The notes under the pieces are model-generated. The model saw nothing but the letters and a program-made list of their open reading frames with translations. It made no database searches and was not told where the DNA came from. A program made the position numbers and the translations under genes. A stretch of DNA of 64,000 nucleotides from Hyphomicrobium sp. (GTDB lineage Bacteria; Pseudomonadota; Alphaproteobacteria; Rhizobiales; Hyphomicrobiaceae): assembly GCA_016793445.1 (NCBI GenBank), contig JAEUME010000001.1, forward strand, positions 62,001 to 126,000. Direction: 5' to 3'. Positions 9,136 through 18,448 of the stretch are shown piece by piece. How positions within the stretch are numbered: position 1 is the stretch's first letter; every line of letters begins with the position of its first letter.

Positions 9136-9987
9136 TTACAGGCCGCCGAAATCGTCAACCCATGTCTGCTCCATGACGCGCGCGGGTTCCGAGCAGCCGG
9201 CGGATCCAACAATGCGGGCGGGAACCCCGGCAACAGTTGTATTCGCCGGCACATCAGCGAGCACAACCGATCCTGCCGCGATACGCGAGCAGTTTCCGAC
9301 CCTGATGTTGCCGAGCACCTTGGCGCCCGCCCCGATCATCACGTTGTTGCCGATCTTGGGATGGCGGTCTCCGGTTTCCTTGCCGCTGCCGCCGAGCGTC
9401 ACAGCATGCAGGAACGAGCAGTTGTCGCCGACGACGGCGGTCTCGCCCACCACAAGGCCGGTCGCATGGTCGAGCATGATACCCTTGCCGAAGCGGGCAG
9501 CCGGGTGAATGTCGACGCCGAACATGCGCGAGGACTGGCTCTGCAGATAGTAGGCGAAGTCATGCCGTCCCGACTTCCACAGCTCATGGGAGAAGCGGTG
9601 CGTGACCAGGGCATGGAAACCCTTGAAGTACAAAATCGGGTCGAGGTAGCGCGTGCAGGCCGGATCGCGATCATAAACAGCGGCGAGATCCGCGCGCATG
9701 GTCCCGCTGATCTCGGGCTCCGCTTCGAGCACCGCCTGGAACGTCTGCGCGATCAATCCTGCGTCGACGTCAGTATGGTTAAGCCTCTGCGCCAGACGAT
9801 GGCAGATCGACTCCTCCAACTTGTTGTGGCTCAGCACGGTCGCAAAGATGAAACTGCCGAGCGCTGGCTCCGCAGCCATGGCGTTGCTCGCCTCCTGGCG
9901 GATCTCGGCCCAAATTGGGTCCAGGCTCTGGATCTTGCTGTTAATCGTGCCATGGACGGTGCCATGGGCTGTCGAGCGCTTAGTCAC
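9136..9987 (-). CDS. cysE: Serine O-acetyltransferase
   Basis: CysE transfers acetyl from acetyl-CoA to serine, the first step of cysteine synthesis. The 283-residue product has the all-helical N-terminal domain (LDPILYFKGFHALVTHRFSH) and the C-terminal left-handed beta-helix with LDHATGLVVGE, the catalytic His in FLHAVTLGGSG and the C-terminal VAGVPARIVG. GTG 9987 is chosen because AAAGGAT lies about 9 bp upstream. A longer in-frame start at 10173 would add 62 unconserved Cys/Pro-rich residues. It is divergent from the enoyl-CoA hydratase gene. Confidence 0.93.
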   Translation of the reverse strand: MTKRSTAHGTVHGTINSKIQSLDPIWAEIRQEASNAMAAEPALGSFIFATVLSHNKLEESICHRLAQRLNHTDVDAGLIAQTFQAVLEAEPEISGTMRADLAAVYDRDPACTRYLDPILYFKGFHALVTHRFSHELWKSGRHDFAYYLQSQSSRMFGVDIHPAARFGKGIMLDHATGLVVGETAVVGDNCSFLHAVTLGGSGKETGDRHPKIGNNVMIGAGAKVLGNIRVGNCSRIAAGSVVLADVPANTTVAGVPARIVGSAGCSEPARVMEQTWVDDFGGL

Positions 9988-10268
9988 AGAGTAGCATCCT
10001 TTGAAGGGCCGTGCGTCTTGTCCCATCCATCCGGCCGGCGGGACAGGAAGGGGGTCTCGGGCGGGCTTAACCCCGGTTGCGCGCGCGGTCAACGAAGCCG
10101 GAGCGCAACAGTAAAACATACTATAGCAACATCGCGTCCCAAGGGACACCTGTGGGGACGATTTCGGTGTCAACCAAAGTAATCCCTGTCAGTCGAAATG
10201 GCGCGTTGCGCCCCCGGGGTCAACCCCGATAAATGGCCACCTGACGACTATTGTACGAGGATGCCGCC

Positions 10269-11075
10269 TTGACGACTGCCAGCGCCACTGCCGCCGTTCC
10301 CGCCCTGCGCTACGTCAAGGAAGGCGCGATTGCCTTTCTCATCGCCGACAACCCGGCCCGGATGAATGCATTCACGGCAGCCATGTGGAGCGCCCTTCCG
10401 CAGCATGTGGCGGCCGCCGTGGCGGATCCTCAGGTGCGCGCGCTCGTTCTGCGCGGCGCAGGCGAGAAGGCGTTCTCGGCGGGCGCCGACATCTCCGAGT
10501 TCGACAGCGCGCGCACGGGTGAGGCCGCCAAGACCTACGACGCCCTCAATGACGCTGCCTTCAACGCGTTGATGGGATGCCCTAAGCCTACCCTTGCCAT
10601 GATCCACGGCTTCTGCCTGGGCGGCGGACTGGGAATTGCGTTGTGTTGCGATGTGCGCCTTGCCGACGAGGCAAGTCAGTTCGCCATTCCCGCGGCAAAG
10701 CTAGGCATAGGCTATAACGCCCGTTGGGTGCGCCCGATCCTGGCCGCGATCCCTGCCTTCCGGGCCAAGGAACTTCTCTTCACCGGACGCCGTTACAGCG
10801 CCAGCGAGGCATTGGCTATCGGCCTGATCTCGCGTCTGGTACCTGCCATGGATCTTGAAACCGCCACGCGCACGCTCGCCGGCGAAATCGCCGACAACGC
10901 CCCGTTGTCGGTGATGGCGGCCAAGCGCGTCATCGACGAGATCGTGCGCCATCCGGAAAATCCGGACATGGTCGCGCTCGATGCCGCCATTGCCCAGTGT
11001 TTTGCGAGCGACGATTACGCGGAAGGCCGCCGCGCGTTCCTGGAAAAGCGCAAGCCTCAGTTCAAAGGGAAGTAA
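10269..11075 (+). CDS. Enoyl-CoA hydratase/isomerase family protein
   Basis: The 268-residue crotonase-fold protein shows the oxyanion-hole segments AGEKAFSAGADISEF and MIHGFCLGGGLGIALCCDVRLAD. The usual catalytic glutamate position after PAAKLGIG reads YNARW, so one of the two hydratase glutamates may be absent and the exact reaction is uncertain. TTG 10269 is favoured because AGGA lies 7 bp upstream; TTG 10251 is an alternative. The deacetylase gene follows after 7 bp, suggesting one transcript, though no pathway link is obvious. Confidence 0.85.
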   Translation: MTTASATAAVPALRYVKEGAIAFLIADNPARMNAFTAAMWSALPQHVAAAVADPQVRALVLRGAGEKAFSAGADISEFDSARTGEAAKTYDALNDAAFNALMGCPKPTLAMIHGFCLGGGLGIALCCDVRLADEASQFAIPAAKLGIGYNARWVRPILAAIPAFRAKELLFTGRRYSASEALAIGLISRLVPAMDLETATRTLAGEIADNAPLSVMAAKRVIDEIVRHPENPDMVALDAAIAQCFASDDYAEGRRAFLEKRKPQFKGK

Positions 11076-11082
11076 TCAAAGC

Positions 11083-12234
11083 GTGATCCGCCGAGTTATC
11101 ACATCGCCTTTTGCCACGCGTTTGGCGGCTGCGGCCCTGCTGGCCGCTCCGCTGTGTGCCTTGCCTGCACACGCCCAACCGGCAGACACTGCGACACGCC
11201 AGGCATTGCAGAGCGCGTGTTTTTCCCACGAGGCTCTCAAGGCGGTGGCTGGGGAAGAAGTCACTCAAAAAGGCGACCGGCGGTTCAGCGCCCCGCCTGC
11301 GCGAACACCCCTCGTGGGAAACGAACCCGTTGCACCCAATCTGCGTGGGTCCATCCGCCGCGTCGACCTGCCAGCGGGCCTCAAGCTCGTGGCGCTCACC
11401 TTCGACCTTTGCGAACTCAGTCATGAAGTCGCCGGCTATGAAGGCCGCATCATCGACACGCTGCGCCAAGAGAACGTGAAGGCGACGCTGTTTGCAGGTG
11501 GCAAATGGATGCGGTCCCATATGGCACGCACCCAGCAACTCATGACCGATCCGTTGTTTGAGATCGCCAACCATTCGGAAGCCCACCGCAACCTGCGGCT
11601 GCTCAGCGGCGACGCGCTCGCCGATGAGATCCTCGGGCCGGAGCGCGCATGGCAGGACATCCGCACCAACCTCAGTCAAAACCAATGCCTGTCGAAGTTT
11701 CCTGACGCGATGCAGTCCATCCCGCCCCGCTTGAGGATGTTTCGCTTCCCCTATGGCGCGTGCAATCCGCAAGCCCTCAATGCGGTGAACGATGCGGGGT
11801 TGCTCGCCATTCAGTGGGACGTCTCGACAGGCGACCCTTCACCCGGAACAAGCGCGGAAGCAATCGTGCGCACCGCGGTCAAGCGCGTGAAGCCCGGGTC
11901 GATCCTGATCGGCCATGCCAACGGCCGCGGCTGGCATACCCCGGACGCCCTCCCCCTCGTCATCGCGGCCCTGAAAAAAGAGGGCTATGGTTTCGTCACC
12001 GTCTCGGAACTGCTGGCGGCCGGTAAGCCGGTCATTGTGGACACCTGCTACGATAATCGCCCAGGCGACAGCGACCACTACGATCATTTCACCAGCCTGC
12101 TGGCGGGCAACAGCAAGACGCAGGAAGGCCCGGCCGGCTCTGCGGCAAGTTCCTGGGGCACGATGACCGTGAAGCCTGCGCGCAAGGGAACCCGCAACTA
12201 TGTCGCCCCGCCTGCTTCACAAAAGCCCAACTGA
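11083..12234 (+). CDS. Secreted NodB-type polysaccharide deacetylase
   Basis: The 383-residue precursor starts with GTG and has a signal peptide cleaved near LPAHAQ. The NodB domain runs from about 100 to 345. Motif 1 reads TFDLCE (106-111), where classical enzymes have TFDD, so the second aspartate, a metal ligand, is replaced. Motif 2, HSEAH (164-168), and motif 3, RFPYGACN, are present. It probably acts on an envelope polysaccharide in the periplasm, but the changed metal site leaves activity open. The 3' end overlaps the GNAT gene by 35 bp. Confidence 0.85.
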   Translation: MIRRVITSPFATRLAAAALLAAPLCALPAHAQPADTATRQALQSACFSHEALKAVAGEEVTQKGDRRFSAPPARTPLVGNEPVAPNLRGSIRRVDLPAGLKLVALTFDLCELSHEVAGYEGRIIDTLRQENVKATLFAGGKWMRSHMARTQQLMTDPLFEIANHSEAHRNLRLLSGDALADEILGPERAWQDIRTNLSQNQCLSKFPDAMQSIPPRLRMFRFPYGACNPQALNAVNDAGLLAIQWDVSTGDPSPGTSAEAIVRTAVKRVKPGSILIGHANGRGWHTPDALPLVIAALKKEGYGFVTVSELLAAGKPVIVDTCYDNRPGDSDHYDHFTSLLAGNSKTQEGPAGSAASSWGTMTVKPARKGTRNYVAPPASQKPN

Positions 12235-12706
12235 ACCGATTGCAATCTCCGCCACGCTCAGCGCATCGCCCTGCACTCCCGCCGAGGCACATGAGCTTGC
12301 GGCGATCTTTGCCGCCATGGAGCCATGGTCGCGCTACCCTTTCCCGGCAGCCGCGCTGAAGGCGTACCTCGCCAGTGATGAGACCGGCGCACCGCGTTAT
12401 GCGATCCGCCTTGAGAACCGTCTCGCGGGCGCGCTTGGTTTGCGTCTCAACTGGCTGCGCGGACCCTATATCCAGTTCCTCGGATTGGTGCCCGGCGCGC
12501 AAGGCAAAGGCATGGGCTCTCATCTCCTCGACATGCTTGTCGAGGAGGCACGCGCATCAGGCGAGCGCAACCTGTGGGTTGCGGCCTCCACCTTCAATAC
12601 CGGCGCACTCAAGTTCTATGAACGCCACGGCTTTGTGCGTGCGGCTGAACTCGACAGCCTCGTGCAGGAGGGCATCGACGAGATCCTCCTGCGCAAACGG
12701 CTATAG
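12200..12706 (+). CDS. GNAT-family N-acetyltransferase
   Basis: The 168-residue protein has the acetyl-CoA binding motif A (LGLVPGAQGKGMGSHLL, with Q/RxxGxG/A as QGKGMG) and the downstream ALKFYERHGF motif B. The substrate is unknown. Its start lies inside the end of the deacetylase gene (35-bp overlap), so translation is likely coupled and the two may modify the same envelope or metabolite target; that is inference. It ends 10 bp before the convergent AcuI-like gene. Confidence 0.87.
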   Translation: MSPRLLHKSPTEPIAISATLSASPCTPAEAHELAAIFAAMEPWSRYPFPAAALKAYLASDETGAPRYAIRLENRLAGALGLRLNWLRGPYIQFLGLVPGAQGKGMGSHLLDMLVEEARASGERNLWVAASTFNTGALKFYERHGFVRAAELDSLVQEGIDEILLRKRL

Positions 12707-12716
12707 CCTCGCCGCC

Positions 12717-13700
12717 TCAGCCGATCTCCACAACGATCCGGCCGCGGATCTTGCCTTGTAGAATGTCGGCCGCAAGCTGAGGGACTTCATCGAACGCATG
12801 GGTGGTGGTCACGGCTTCAAGCTTGGCGGGGTCAAGATCCTGCGCCAGCCGGCCCCATGCGCGTTCGCGCTTGGCCATGGGCGCCATCACGCTATCCACG
12901 CCAGCAAGCGTCACGGCCCGCAGGATGAAGGGCATTACGCTGCCGGGCAGATCGCTGCCCTGAGCAAGGCCCGTGGCCGCCACGCAGCCGCCGTACATCG
13001 TCGCCGCGATGAGATTGACCAGCGTCGTTGATCCAGCGACATCGATAGCGCCTGCCCAGCGTTCCTTGCTGAAGACCTGGGCGGGTCCTGACAGTTCCGA
13101 ACGATCGATGATCTCGCTTGCGCCCAACGCCTTCAGGTACGCCTCCTCTTCGCGCCGCCCCGTGGACGCGATGACATGATAGCCAAGCTTGGACAGCACC
13201 GAGACAGCAATGGACCCGACGCCACCCGCAGCGCCTGAAACAGCTACCGGCCCTTTGCCGGGCGTCACGCCATGATCCTCCAGAGCCAGCACACACAGCA
13301 TCGCCGTGTAGCCTGCGGTCCCTATGGCCATGGCCTGCGCCGCGCTGAAGGCCGTGGGCCGTTTGACAAGCCATTCCGCCGGTACGCGCGCACGCTCCGC
13401 ATAGCCGCCATGATGACGCTCGGACGTTCCGAAGCCATTCAAGATCACCTCGTCGCCCGGCTTGAAGCGCGCGTTGGAGGATGCCGTCACTACGCCGGCA
13501 AAATCGATGCCGGCAATCATCGGCAGCCGCTTGGGCGGTAGGCGCCCGGAGAGAACAAGCCCGTCCTTGTAGTTCACAGTCGAATGGGTGACGCGCACAT
13601 CGACGTCGCCCTCCATCAGCGCGCTGGGCTCAACCTGCTTGAAACTGGCCGCCAAGCCTTTTGCAGCTTTATCGATCACAAGCGCCCTGAATTGCGTCAT
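12717..13700 (-). CDS. acuI: MDR-family NADPH oxidoreductase, AcuI/YhdH-like (acryloyl-CoA reductase family)
   Basis: The 327-residue protein is a zinc-free medium-chain dehydrogenase/reductase with a VNYKDGLVLSG N-terminal motif, PMIAGIDFAG, the Rossmann signature VSGAAGGVGSIAVSVLSKLG and a C-terminal GRIVVEIG. This profile is that of the YhdH/AcuI subfamily, which reduces acryloyl-CoA to propionyl-CoA using NADPH. The precise substrate here is inferred from family resemblance only. It is convergent with the GNAT gene and read alone. Confidence 0.87.
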   Translation of the reverse strand: MTQFRALVIDKAAKGLAASFKQVEPSALMEGDVDVRVTHSTVNYKDGLVLSGRLPPKRLPMIAGIDFAGVVTASSNARFKPGDEVILNGFGTSERHHGGYAERARVPAEWLVKRPTAFSAAQAMAIGTAGYTAMLCVLALEDHGVTPGKGPVAVSGAAGGVGSIAVSVLSKLGYHVIASTGRREEEAYLKALGASEIIDRSELSGPAQVFSKERWAGAIDVAGSTTLVNLIAATMYGGCVAATGLAQGSDLPGSVMPFILRAVTLAGVDSVMAPMAKRERAWGRLAQDLDPAKLEAVTTTHAFDEVPQLAADILQGKIRGRIVVEIG

Positions 13701-14066
13701 TGAGTTTTGTTCCCTCGGTCTAGCGACATTTTTTTATTGTGCGACGCACGCCTTTCCTTCGGTCATCGGAGCAACATTTGCGTTGCATAAGCGCACATCG
13801 TGACATTCTTCTACGATACTAGCAAATGCCGGTACTTGCGTGATCCGGCGGATAGCAAAACTTCCCATTAGAACCAGACAAAGGCAATCGCGCCTGATGG
13901 CGTGTCCAGCCCACCATGCGCGCTTTGGCCGCTCAGGCGTGCCGAGCGCACGGCAGCGCAAAACATTTTTCGCTTGGCATGGCACCTAAGTCGCATCTAG
14001 CGTTCGCTCCGCGCCGCTCGCAAGGGCGGTGTCGTAACCTGAAACCTCTCCAACGAGGAGTCGTCG
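13701..14066. other. Intergenic region upstream of AcuI-like gene and small ORF
   Basis: This 366-bp stretch separates two divergent genes. I find no convincing reading frame or RNA in it. It must hold the promoters of the reductase (minus) and of the small membrane-protein gene (plus). Confidence 0.5.
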
Positions 14067-14150
14067 ATGGAAGTCAGAATGAGACTGAATGTGCTGGCAG
14101 CCTTCCTCTCGTTTGGATTCGTGGCCGCCGTCGTTTTCGGGATGTTTTGA
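14067..14150 (+). CDS. Very small membrane protein (27 aa)
   Basis: ATG 14067 is preceded by GAGGAG at 6-bp spacing, an excellent ribosome site. The product begins MEVRMRLN and then forms one continuous hydrophobic helix of about 19 residues (LAAFLSFGFVAAVVFGMF) to the stop. I recognise similar one-helix peptides in other Hyphomicrobiales, but have no function for them. A hairpin terminator lies about 110 bp downstream. Alternative: a chance ORF, but the strong Shine-Dalgarno sequence and the clean TM segment argue against this. Confidence 0.55.
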   Translation: MEVRMRLNVLAAFLSFGFVAAVVFGMF

Positions 14151-14262
14151 AGACGCGGGTAAGACGCGTTAGCCATCGATCACGAAGGTCTGTCGGTTGC
14201 CCCCCGTATCGGTAAACCGAAAGAACCAAAGGCGGGTTCTTGATCAACGGAATAAATACTTG

Positions 14263-14298
14263 AAAGGCGCGAGGCTCCGGCACTCGCGCCTTTCTTTT
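14263..14298 (+). terminator. Hairpin terminator downstream of small ORF
   Basis: An 11-bp stem (AAAGGCGCGAG with CTCGCGCCTTT) and a 9-nt loop are followed by CTTTT on the plus strand. Its A-rich left arm means it can also act on the minus strand for the convergent membrane protein gene. Confidence 0.75.
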
Positions 14299-14314
14299 GC
14301 CCTTGCTCCTCGTG

Positions 14315-14656
14315 CTAACGGCGCATGAAGTAGCCGAGGATTGCCAACATCAGCGGTACATACAGGTGCGGGAACTTCAGCGGGATCGCATTGATCACGG
14401 CTGGCACGAAGATGACCGCCGCTGCACCGATGAGAGCCAGCACCAGCGAGAGCGCCAACGCGTTTGGCGAGCGCTGGGGCACGTCTTTTAGAACCAGGGA
14501 CGCCAGCAGGCCGATAATCCAAACGAGCACGGCGTAGATGGCAGCGTGCACGAAAAATCGCAAATCGCCCGACACCGGTATGAAGCGCAGAACCCCCGGC
14601 GCGCCAAGGTAGGCTCCGAAAAATTGCAGCACGACCAGGATGAGGTTGCTCAGCAA
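14315..14656 (-). CDS. Hypothetical four-helix membrane protein
   Basis: The 113-residue protein has about four hydrophobic segments (LILVVLQFFGAYLG, AAIYAVLVWIIGLLASLVL, LALSLVLALIGAAAVIFV and YVPLMLAILGYFMRR) and a short KDVPQRSPN loop. No family is recognised. It stands alone on the minus strand, 132 bp downstream of the ABC permease gene. The hydrophobic pattern and strand context support a real gene over the longer overlapping frame at 14244-14732, which is Arg/Ala-rich and featureless. Confidence 0.6.
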   Translation of the reverse strand: MLSNLILVVLQFFGAYLGAPGVLRFIPVSGDLRFFVHAAIYAVLVWIIGLLASLVLKDVPQRSPNALALSLVLALIGAAAVIFVPAVINAIPLKFPHLYVPLMLAILGYFMRR

Positions 14657-14788
14657 AGATTTCCCCCTCTTGGCGCATTCGGCCCTCAGCCCTGCGCTCG
14701 ATGCGTAAAATTACTCGATAGCACAACGGCATGTCCGCCTAAAGCAGGCTCAGCCAATCACTCTCATAAGGACGCACGTGGCGAGCAG

Positions 14789-15550
14789 CTAGGCTTTGAG
14801 CCGGTATCCTGTCTTGAAGATGAGCCAGATGACGGCAAGACAAACGAGGAGAAAGACAAGCGTCATAAGCAGACTGACGCCGACGCTCACATCCGAGATT
14901 TCATAGAAGCTCCAGCGAAAGCCGCTGATCAGGTACACGATCGGATTGAGCAGCGTCACGGTCTTCCAGAACGGCGGAAGCATGTTGAGCGAGTAGAACG
15001 TGCCGCCCAGGAACGACAACGGCGTGATGATGAGCAGCGGGATGAGCTGCAGCTTCTCGAAGCCCTCTGCCCAAAGACCGACAATGAAGCCAAGCAGGCT
15101 GAAAGCAATCGAGGTCAGCAGCAGGAAGGCCAGCATCCAGAACGGGTGCGCTATGCGCACCTCCACAAAGAAGCTTGCCGTGACGAGGACGATCAATCCC
15201 AGGATAACTGACTTCGTCGCTGCTGCCCCGACATACCCCAGCACGATCTCCAACGCCGACACCGGCGCCGACAAGATCTCATAGATCGTTCCCGTAAAGC
15301 GCGGAAAGTAGATCCCGAAGGAGGCGTTGGCGGTGCTTTGCGCCAGGATCAGCATCATAATGAGACCCGGCACTATGAACGCGCCGTAGCTCACGCCTTC
15401 CACTTCAGAGATCCGCGATCCGATCGCAGCTCCGAAGACGACGAAATAGAGCGACGTCGACAGCACCGGCGAGATGACGCTTTGCATCAGCGTGCGCCGC
15501 CACCGGGACATCTCGAATGCGAAGAGCGCGCGCACGGCTACGATGTTCAT
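14789..15550 (-). CDS. ABC-2 type transporter permease
   Basis: The 253-residue protein has six transmembrane segments in the ABC-2 pattern ([21 protein letters not shown] start, central [34 protein letters not shown] signature). It forms the membrane part of an exporter with the ATPase encoded just upstream, and the two genes overlap by four bases (ATGA). The substrate is unknown; relatives export drugs, polysaccharides or lipids. Confidence 0.92.
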   Translation of the reverse strand: MNIVAVRALFAFEMSRWRRTLMQSVISPVLSTSLYFVVFGAAIGSRISEVEGVSYGAFIVPGLIMMLILAQSTANASFGIYFPRFTGTIYEILSAPVSALEIVLGYVGAAATKSVILGLIVLVTASFFVEVRIAHPFWMLAFLLLTSIAFSLLGFIVGLWAEGFEKLQLIPLLIITPLSFLGGTFYSLNMLPPFWKTVTLLNPIVYLISGFRWSFYEISDVSVGVSLLMTLVFLLVCLAVIWLIFKTGYRLKA

Positions 15551-16476
15551 TGCGCCGCCTTCTTGACCAGATCCACGAAAATATCCTCCAGCGAGCTTTC
15601 CTCCGTCCGCAGGTCTGAAAACGTAACTCCGGCCGAACGCAAATCGTTCAGAAGGGCGGTAATGCCCGTGCGCTCGCTCTTCGTATCGAAGGTGTACGTG
15701 AGGTGCTTGCCATCCGGGGATAGCACAAGGTTGTGCGCATCGAGCCCGGCCGGCAATGTGACGAGCGGCGACTGCAAGTCGAGCACCAGCATCTTGCGGC
15801 CCAGCTTGCGCATCAACTCGTCCTTGCGCTCAACTAGAACGATGCCGCCCTTCAGGATCACCCCCACGCGATCCGCCATCAGCTCGGCTTCTTCGATGTA
15901 GTGCGTGGTGAGAATGATCGTGACGCCATCGGCGCGCATGCCGCTGATGACGTCCCACATGCCGCGCCGCAATTCCACGTCCACGCCCGCCGTCGGCTCG
16001 TCGAGAAACAGAATGCGCGGCTCATGCGCCAGCGCCTTGGCAATCAGCAGCCGCCGCTTCATGCCGCCTGACAGGCTGAGAATCCGGCTGTCCTTCTTGT
16101 CCCATAGCGAGAGCTGGCGCAGGATTTTTTCGACATAGGCGTGATTCTTGGGCTTGCCGAACAGACCCCGGCTGAAGTTCACCGTCGCCCACACGGATTC
16201 GAACATGTCGAGCGTCAATTCCTGGGGAACGAGTCCGATGGCGGACCGCGCGGCACGGAACTCGGTTACGTTGTCGTGACCGGCGACGCTGACCGAGCCA
16301 AACGATGCATTCACGATCCCGCAAATGATATTGATGAGTGTCGTCTTGCCGGCCCCGTTGGGACCCAGCAGGGCGAAAATTTCGCCTTCGTTGATGTCAA
16401 GGTCCACACCATGCAGCGCAGTGAACCCCGAGGCGTACGTCTTGGAGACGTCTATGACAGAAATGATTGCCGGCAT
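15547..16476 (-). CDS. ABC-2 type exporter ATP-binding protein
   Basis: The 309-residue ATPase has Walker [10 protein letters not shown], signature LSGGMKRRL, Walker [13 protein letters not shown] and the H-loop [10 protein letters not shown], followed by a C-terminal extension of about 90 residues common in ABC-2 exporters. It powers the adjacent permease, with which it overlaps by four bases. The pair forms a two-gene export operon. No accessory or substrate-specific gene is next to it. Confidence 0.94.
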   Translation of the reverse strand: MPAIISVIDVSKTYASGFTALHGVDLDINEGEIFALLGPNGAGKTTLINIICGIVNASFGSVSVAGHDNVTEFRAARSAIGLVPQELTLDMFESVWATVNFSRGLFGKPKNHAYVEKILRQLSLWDKKDSRILSLSGGMKRRLLIAKALAHEPRILFLDEPTAGVDVELRRGMWDVISGMRADGVTIILTTHYIEEAELMADRVGVILKGGIVLVERKDELMRKLGRKMLVLDLQSPLVTLPAGLDAHNLVLSPDGKHLTYTFDTKSERTGITALLNDLRSAGVTFSDLRTEESSLEDIFVDLVKKAAQ

Positions 16477-16561
16477 GGGATGACGCTAGCAGATAAGGGG
16501 GCCTACCGACAGTGCGCCAGCCCGCCGCAAACAGGATCCTTTTTCAGAAGGCTCGCCTTGT

Positions 16562-18277
16562 CTATCGCAGGCCAGGACCGGCGATGATCTGCCCTGTTTC
16601 CTCGCTTATGACCCGGCTGTGACCCGGGCTTCCATCCGGCATGGGAACGCCTTTACCGAGGATGAAAGCCACAGAATGCCCGCCGCTGAGACCGGCTGGA
16701 AATCGTAGCTTCTTGACGATCTTCAACTCACCGGGCATCGAGAATTCCTCATCCGCCCGCTGGCCCTCTACGTTTGCCTCTCCGACGATGGTAAGGTTCC
16801 CGAACCTGCGGACGCGGCGGCTGCCCACGGCCTCCAGCGCGCCTTCATCCAGAAGCTGCGCGAGCCCCGCCTGCTGAGGAAGCACGTCATAGTCCTTGAC
16901 CGGGAGCGGCGAGACGACCGCGCTTGCGTCGAGATCCGCGACGCCGCCCGGCGCATAGCGCAGGCTCTCGCGCCACATGGCCGCGCCTGCTCCGGTCTTG
17001 GGAAGGATGCGTGTGATCGGAAACTTCGCATCCGGATCCTGGATGCCGGAGGGCAGCAGCACCTTGCTCACGCCATAAGAGGCGACGACGTTGTCGGGAG
17101 CTCGCCCGATGAGCCCCTTGATCGCAGCGGCAGCCTTTAAACCCTGGCCGGACTCGGCCCTGTCGAAATGTCTCAGACAGTTGGCGGCGGCGGCAACGAA
17201 CACCCGATCCTTGGCAAGGCCGCTCACCGCCGCACGGTTCCTGCCGTTCGGCATGGCTTGACTGGAGAGTGCCACGAACTGCGCAACACGCTTGGTGTCA
17301 CCCGTCACATGCCAGACCATGGCCTCGAAGGATACCGCAACAATGAAGAGCGGCTCGTCGCCCGCTTCGATTTCGATGTGCGCGGCGCCCACTTCCAGAT
17401 CGTCACCGCCGATCGAGACGTTGGAAAGTGTCTTTCCCTCGTAGGCACCAAGAAGGAGGATTTTATCGCCAGCCGCAGGCGCGGGCAGCCCGCACGCTTT
17501 GGCCTGGGCGGCGGCTTGCTCTTCCTGCAGGCGCCTTTGGTCGGCCTGTTGCACAGCGCGGCGCGCAGCCTCCGCCTTCTGGGTGAAGGCGGCGCTTTCC
17601 TCAATCGACAATATGCCGTTGCCGTCGGCGTCGATTTCGCCCAGCACACGGTCCACGACCGTCTCGAACTCTGCTTTCGAAATCAGGCCGTCCTTGTCCG
17701 CGTCGAACGACTGCGGCAGCACGTTCTGAGCGGCAAATCTGTAGGCTATTGCGCCTTGATTGCCGGGAACGCGATAGGCCTCGGCGAAGGAGATAACGCC
17801 ATCTGCGTCGCTGTCGGCTTTCAACGCATCGCCCACGAGCCGATCCAGGATCTGCCTTGCCTGCTCCGGCGTTGGCTCGACCTGCGCGGTTCCCGAAGAG
17901 AGAGGGCGTAGTGACTGTTGCCTCAGGACCGCTTCCAATTCACTGCGCGTCACGCGGCCGTCGCCGTCGAGATCGTTCTGCAGGATGGCGCCCAACGCCT
18001 GACTGCGCATCTGCGCCATTTGCTTCTTTTCGAGAAGTTCATAGTCGCTTCGCGACACGCCCGAACCATCGGCGTCTATGTTCTGAAAGATCATATCCAG
18101 CGACTTGCGAACTTGAGCCACCTCCTGACCATTGCCGCCCAGGTAGATGCGCGACCTTGCCCAGTCCTCCGCCGAAATCTCAACGGATTGCGCCGATGCC
18201 TCAACTGAAGATGCAAATGCGGCCGCGATGACCGCCAACACGAATCCTGGAAAGTGCCGCCCGTACTTCATCGCCAA
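16562..18277 (-). CDS. Secreted EF-hand protein with unassigned C-terminal region
   Basis: The 571-residue precursor has a signal peptide (cleavage near EASAQ, residue 30). Calcium-binding loops of 12 residues begin at Asp102, Asp155, Asp192 and Asp216, each with Asp/Asn at positions 1, 3, 5 and Glu at 12. A fifth loop near Asp68 is one residue short and probably degenerate. A short helical Gln/Ala/Arg-rich segment (about 232-258) leads to a 310-residue C-terminal region I do not recognise. Its export signal and loops suggest a periplasmic calcium-responsive protein. An alternative ATG lies at 18271. Confidence 0.8.
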   Translation of the reverse strand: MAMKYGRHFPGFVLAVIAAAFASSVEASAQSVEISAEDWARSRIYLGGNGQEVAQVRKSLDMIFQNIDADGSGVSRSDYELLEKKQMAQMRSQALGAILQNDLDGDGRVTRSELEAVLRQQSLRPLSSGTAQVEPTPEQARQILDRLVGDALKADSDADGVISFAEAYRVPGNQGAIAYRFAAQNVLPQSFDADKDGLISKAEFETVVDRVLGEIDADGNGILSIEESAAFTQKAEAARRAVQQADQRRLQEEQAAAQAKACGLPAPAAGDKILLLGAYEGKTLSNVSIGGDDLEVGAAHIEIEAGDEPLFIVAVSFEAMVWHVTGDTKRVAQFVALSSQAMPNGRNRAAVSGLAKDRVFVAAAANCLRHFDRAESGQGLKAAAAIKGLIGRAPDNVVASYGVSKVLLPSGIQDPDAKFPITRILPKTGAGAAMWRESLRYAPGGVADLDASAVVSPLPVKDYDVLPQQAGLAQLLDEGALEAVGSRRVRRFGNLTIVGEANVEGQRADEEFSMPGELKIVKKLRFPAGLSGGHSVAFILGKGVPMPDGSPGHSRVISEETGQIIAGPGLR

Positions 18278-18448
18278 AGCCCCATGCCGATATCACCGTA
18301 CGCCACCGGAGGCAGGTACGAACGCGAGCTTCAGTTGCGACGTCTTAACAGAGTGCAAATTGATCCGTGCTCGAACCGCAGCGTCCGGCCATCAGGACTT
18401 ACGCCCGGTTAAGCACCGCGCCAAATCCGGACTCTGCAGCGTTTCTCT

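Noticed and set aside
13916..14215. 99-codon plus-strand frame
   Set aside because: Arg-rich, no ribosome site, and overlaps the better-supported 27-codon gene in another frame.
14244..14732. Alternative 162-codon frame on the minus strand
   Set aside because: It overlaps the frame with clear transmembrane helices and is itself Arg/Ala-rich without features.
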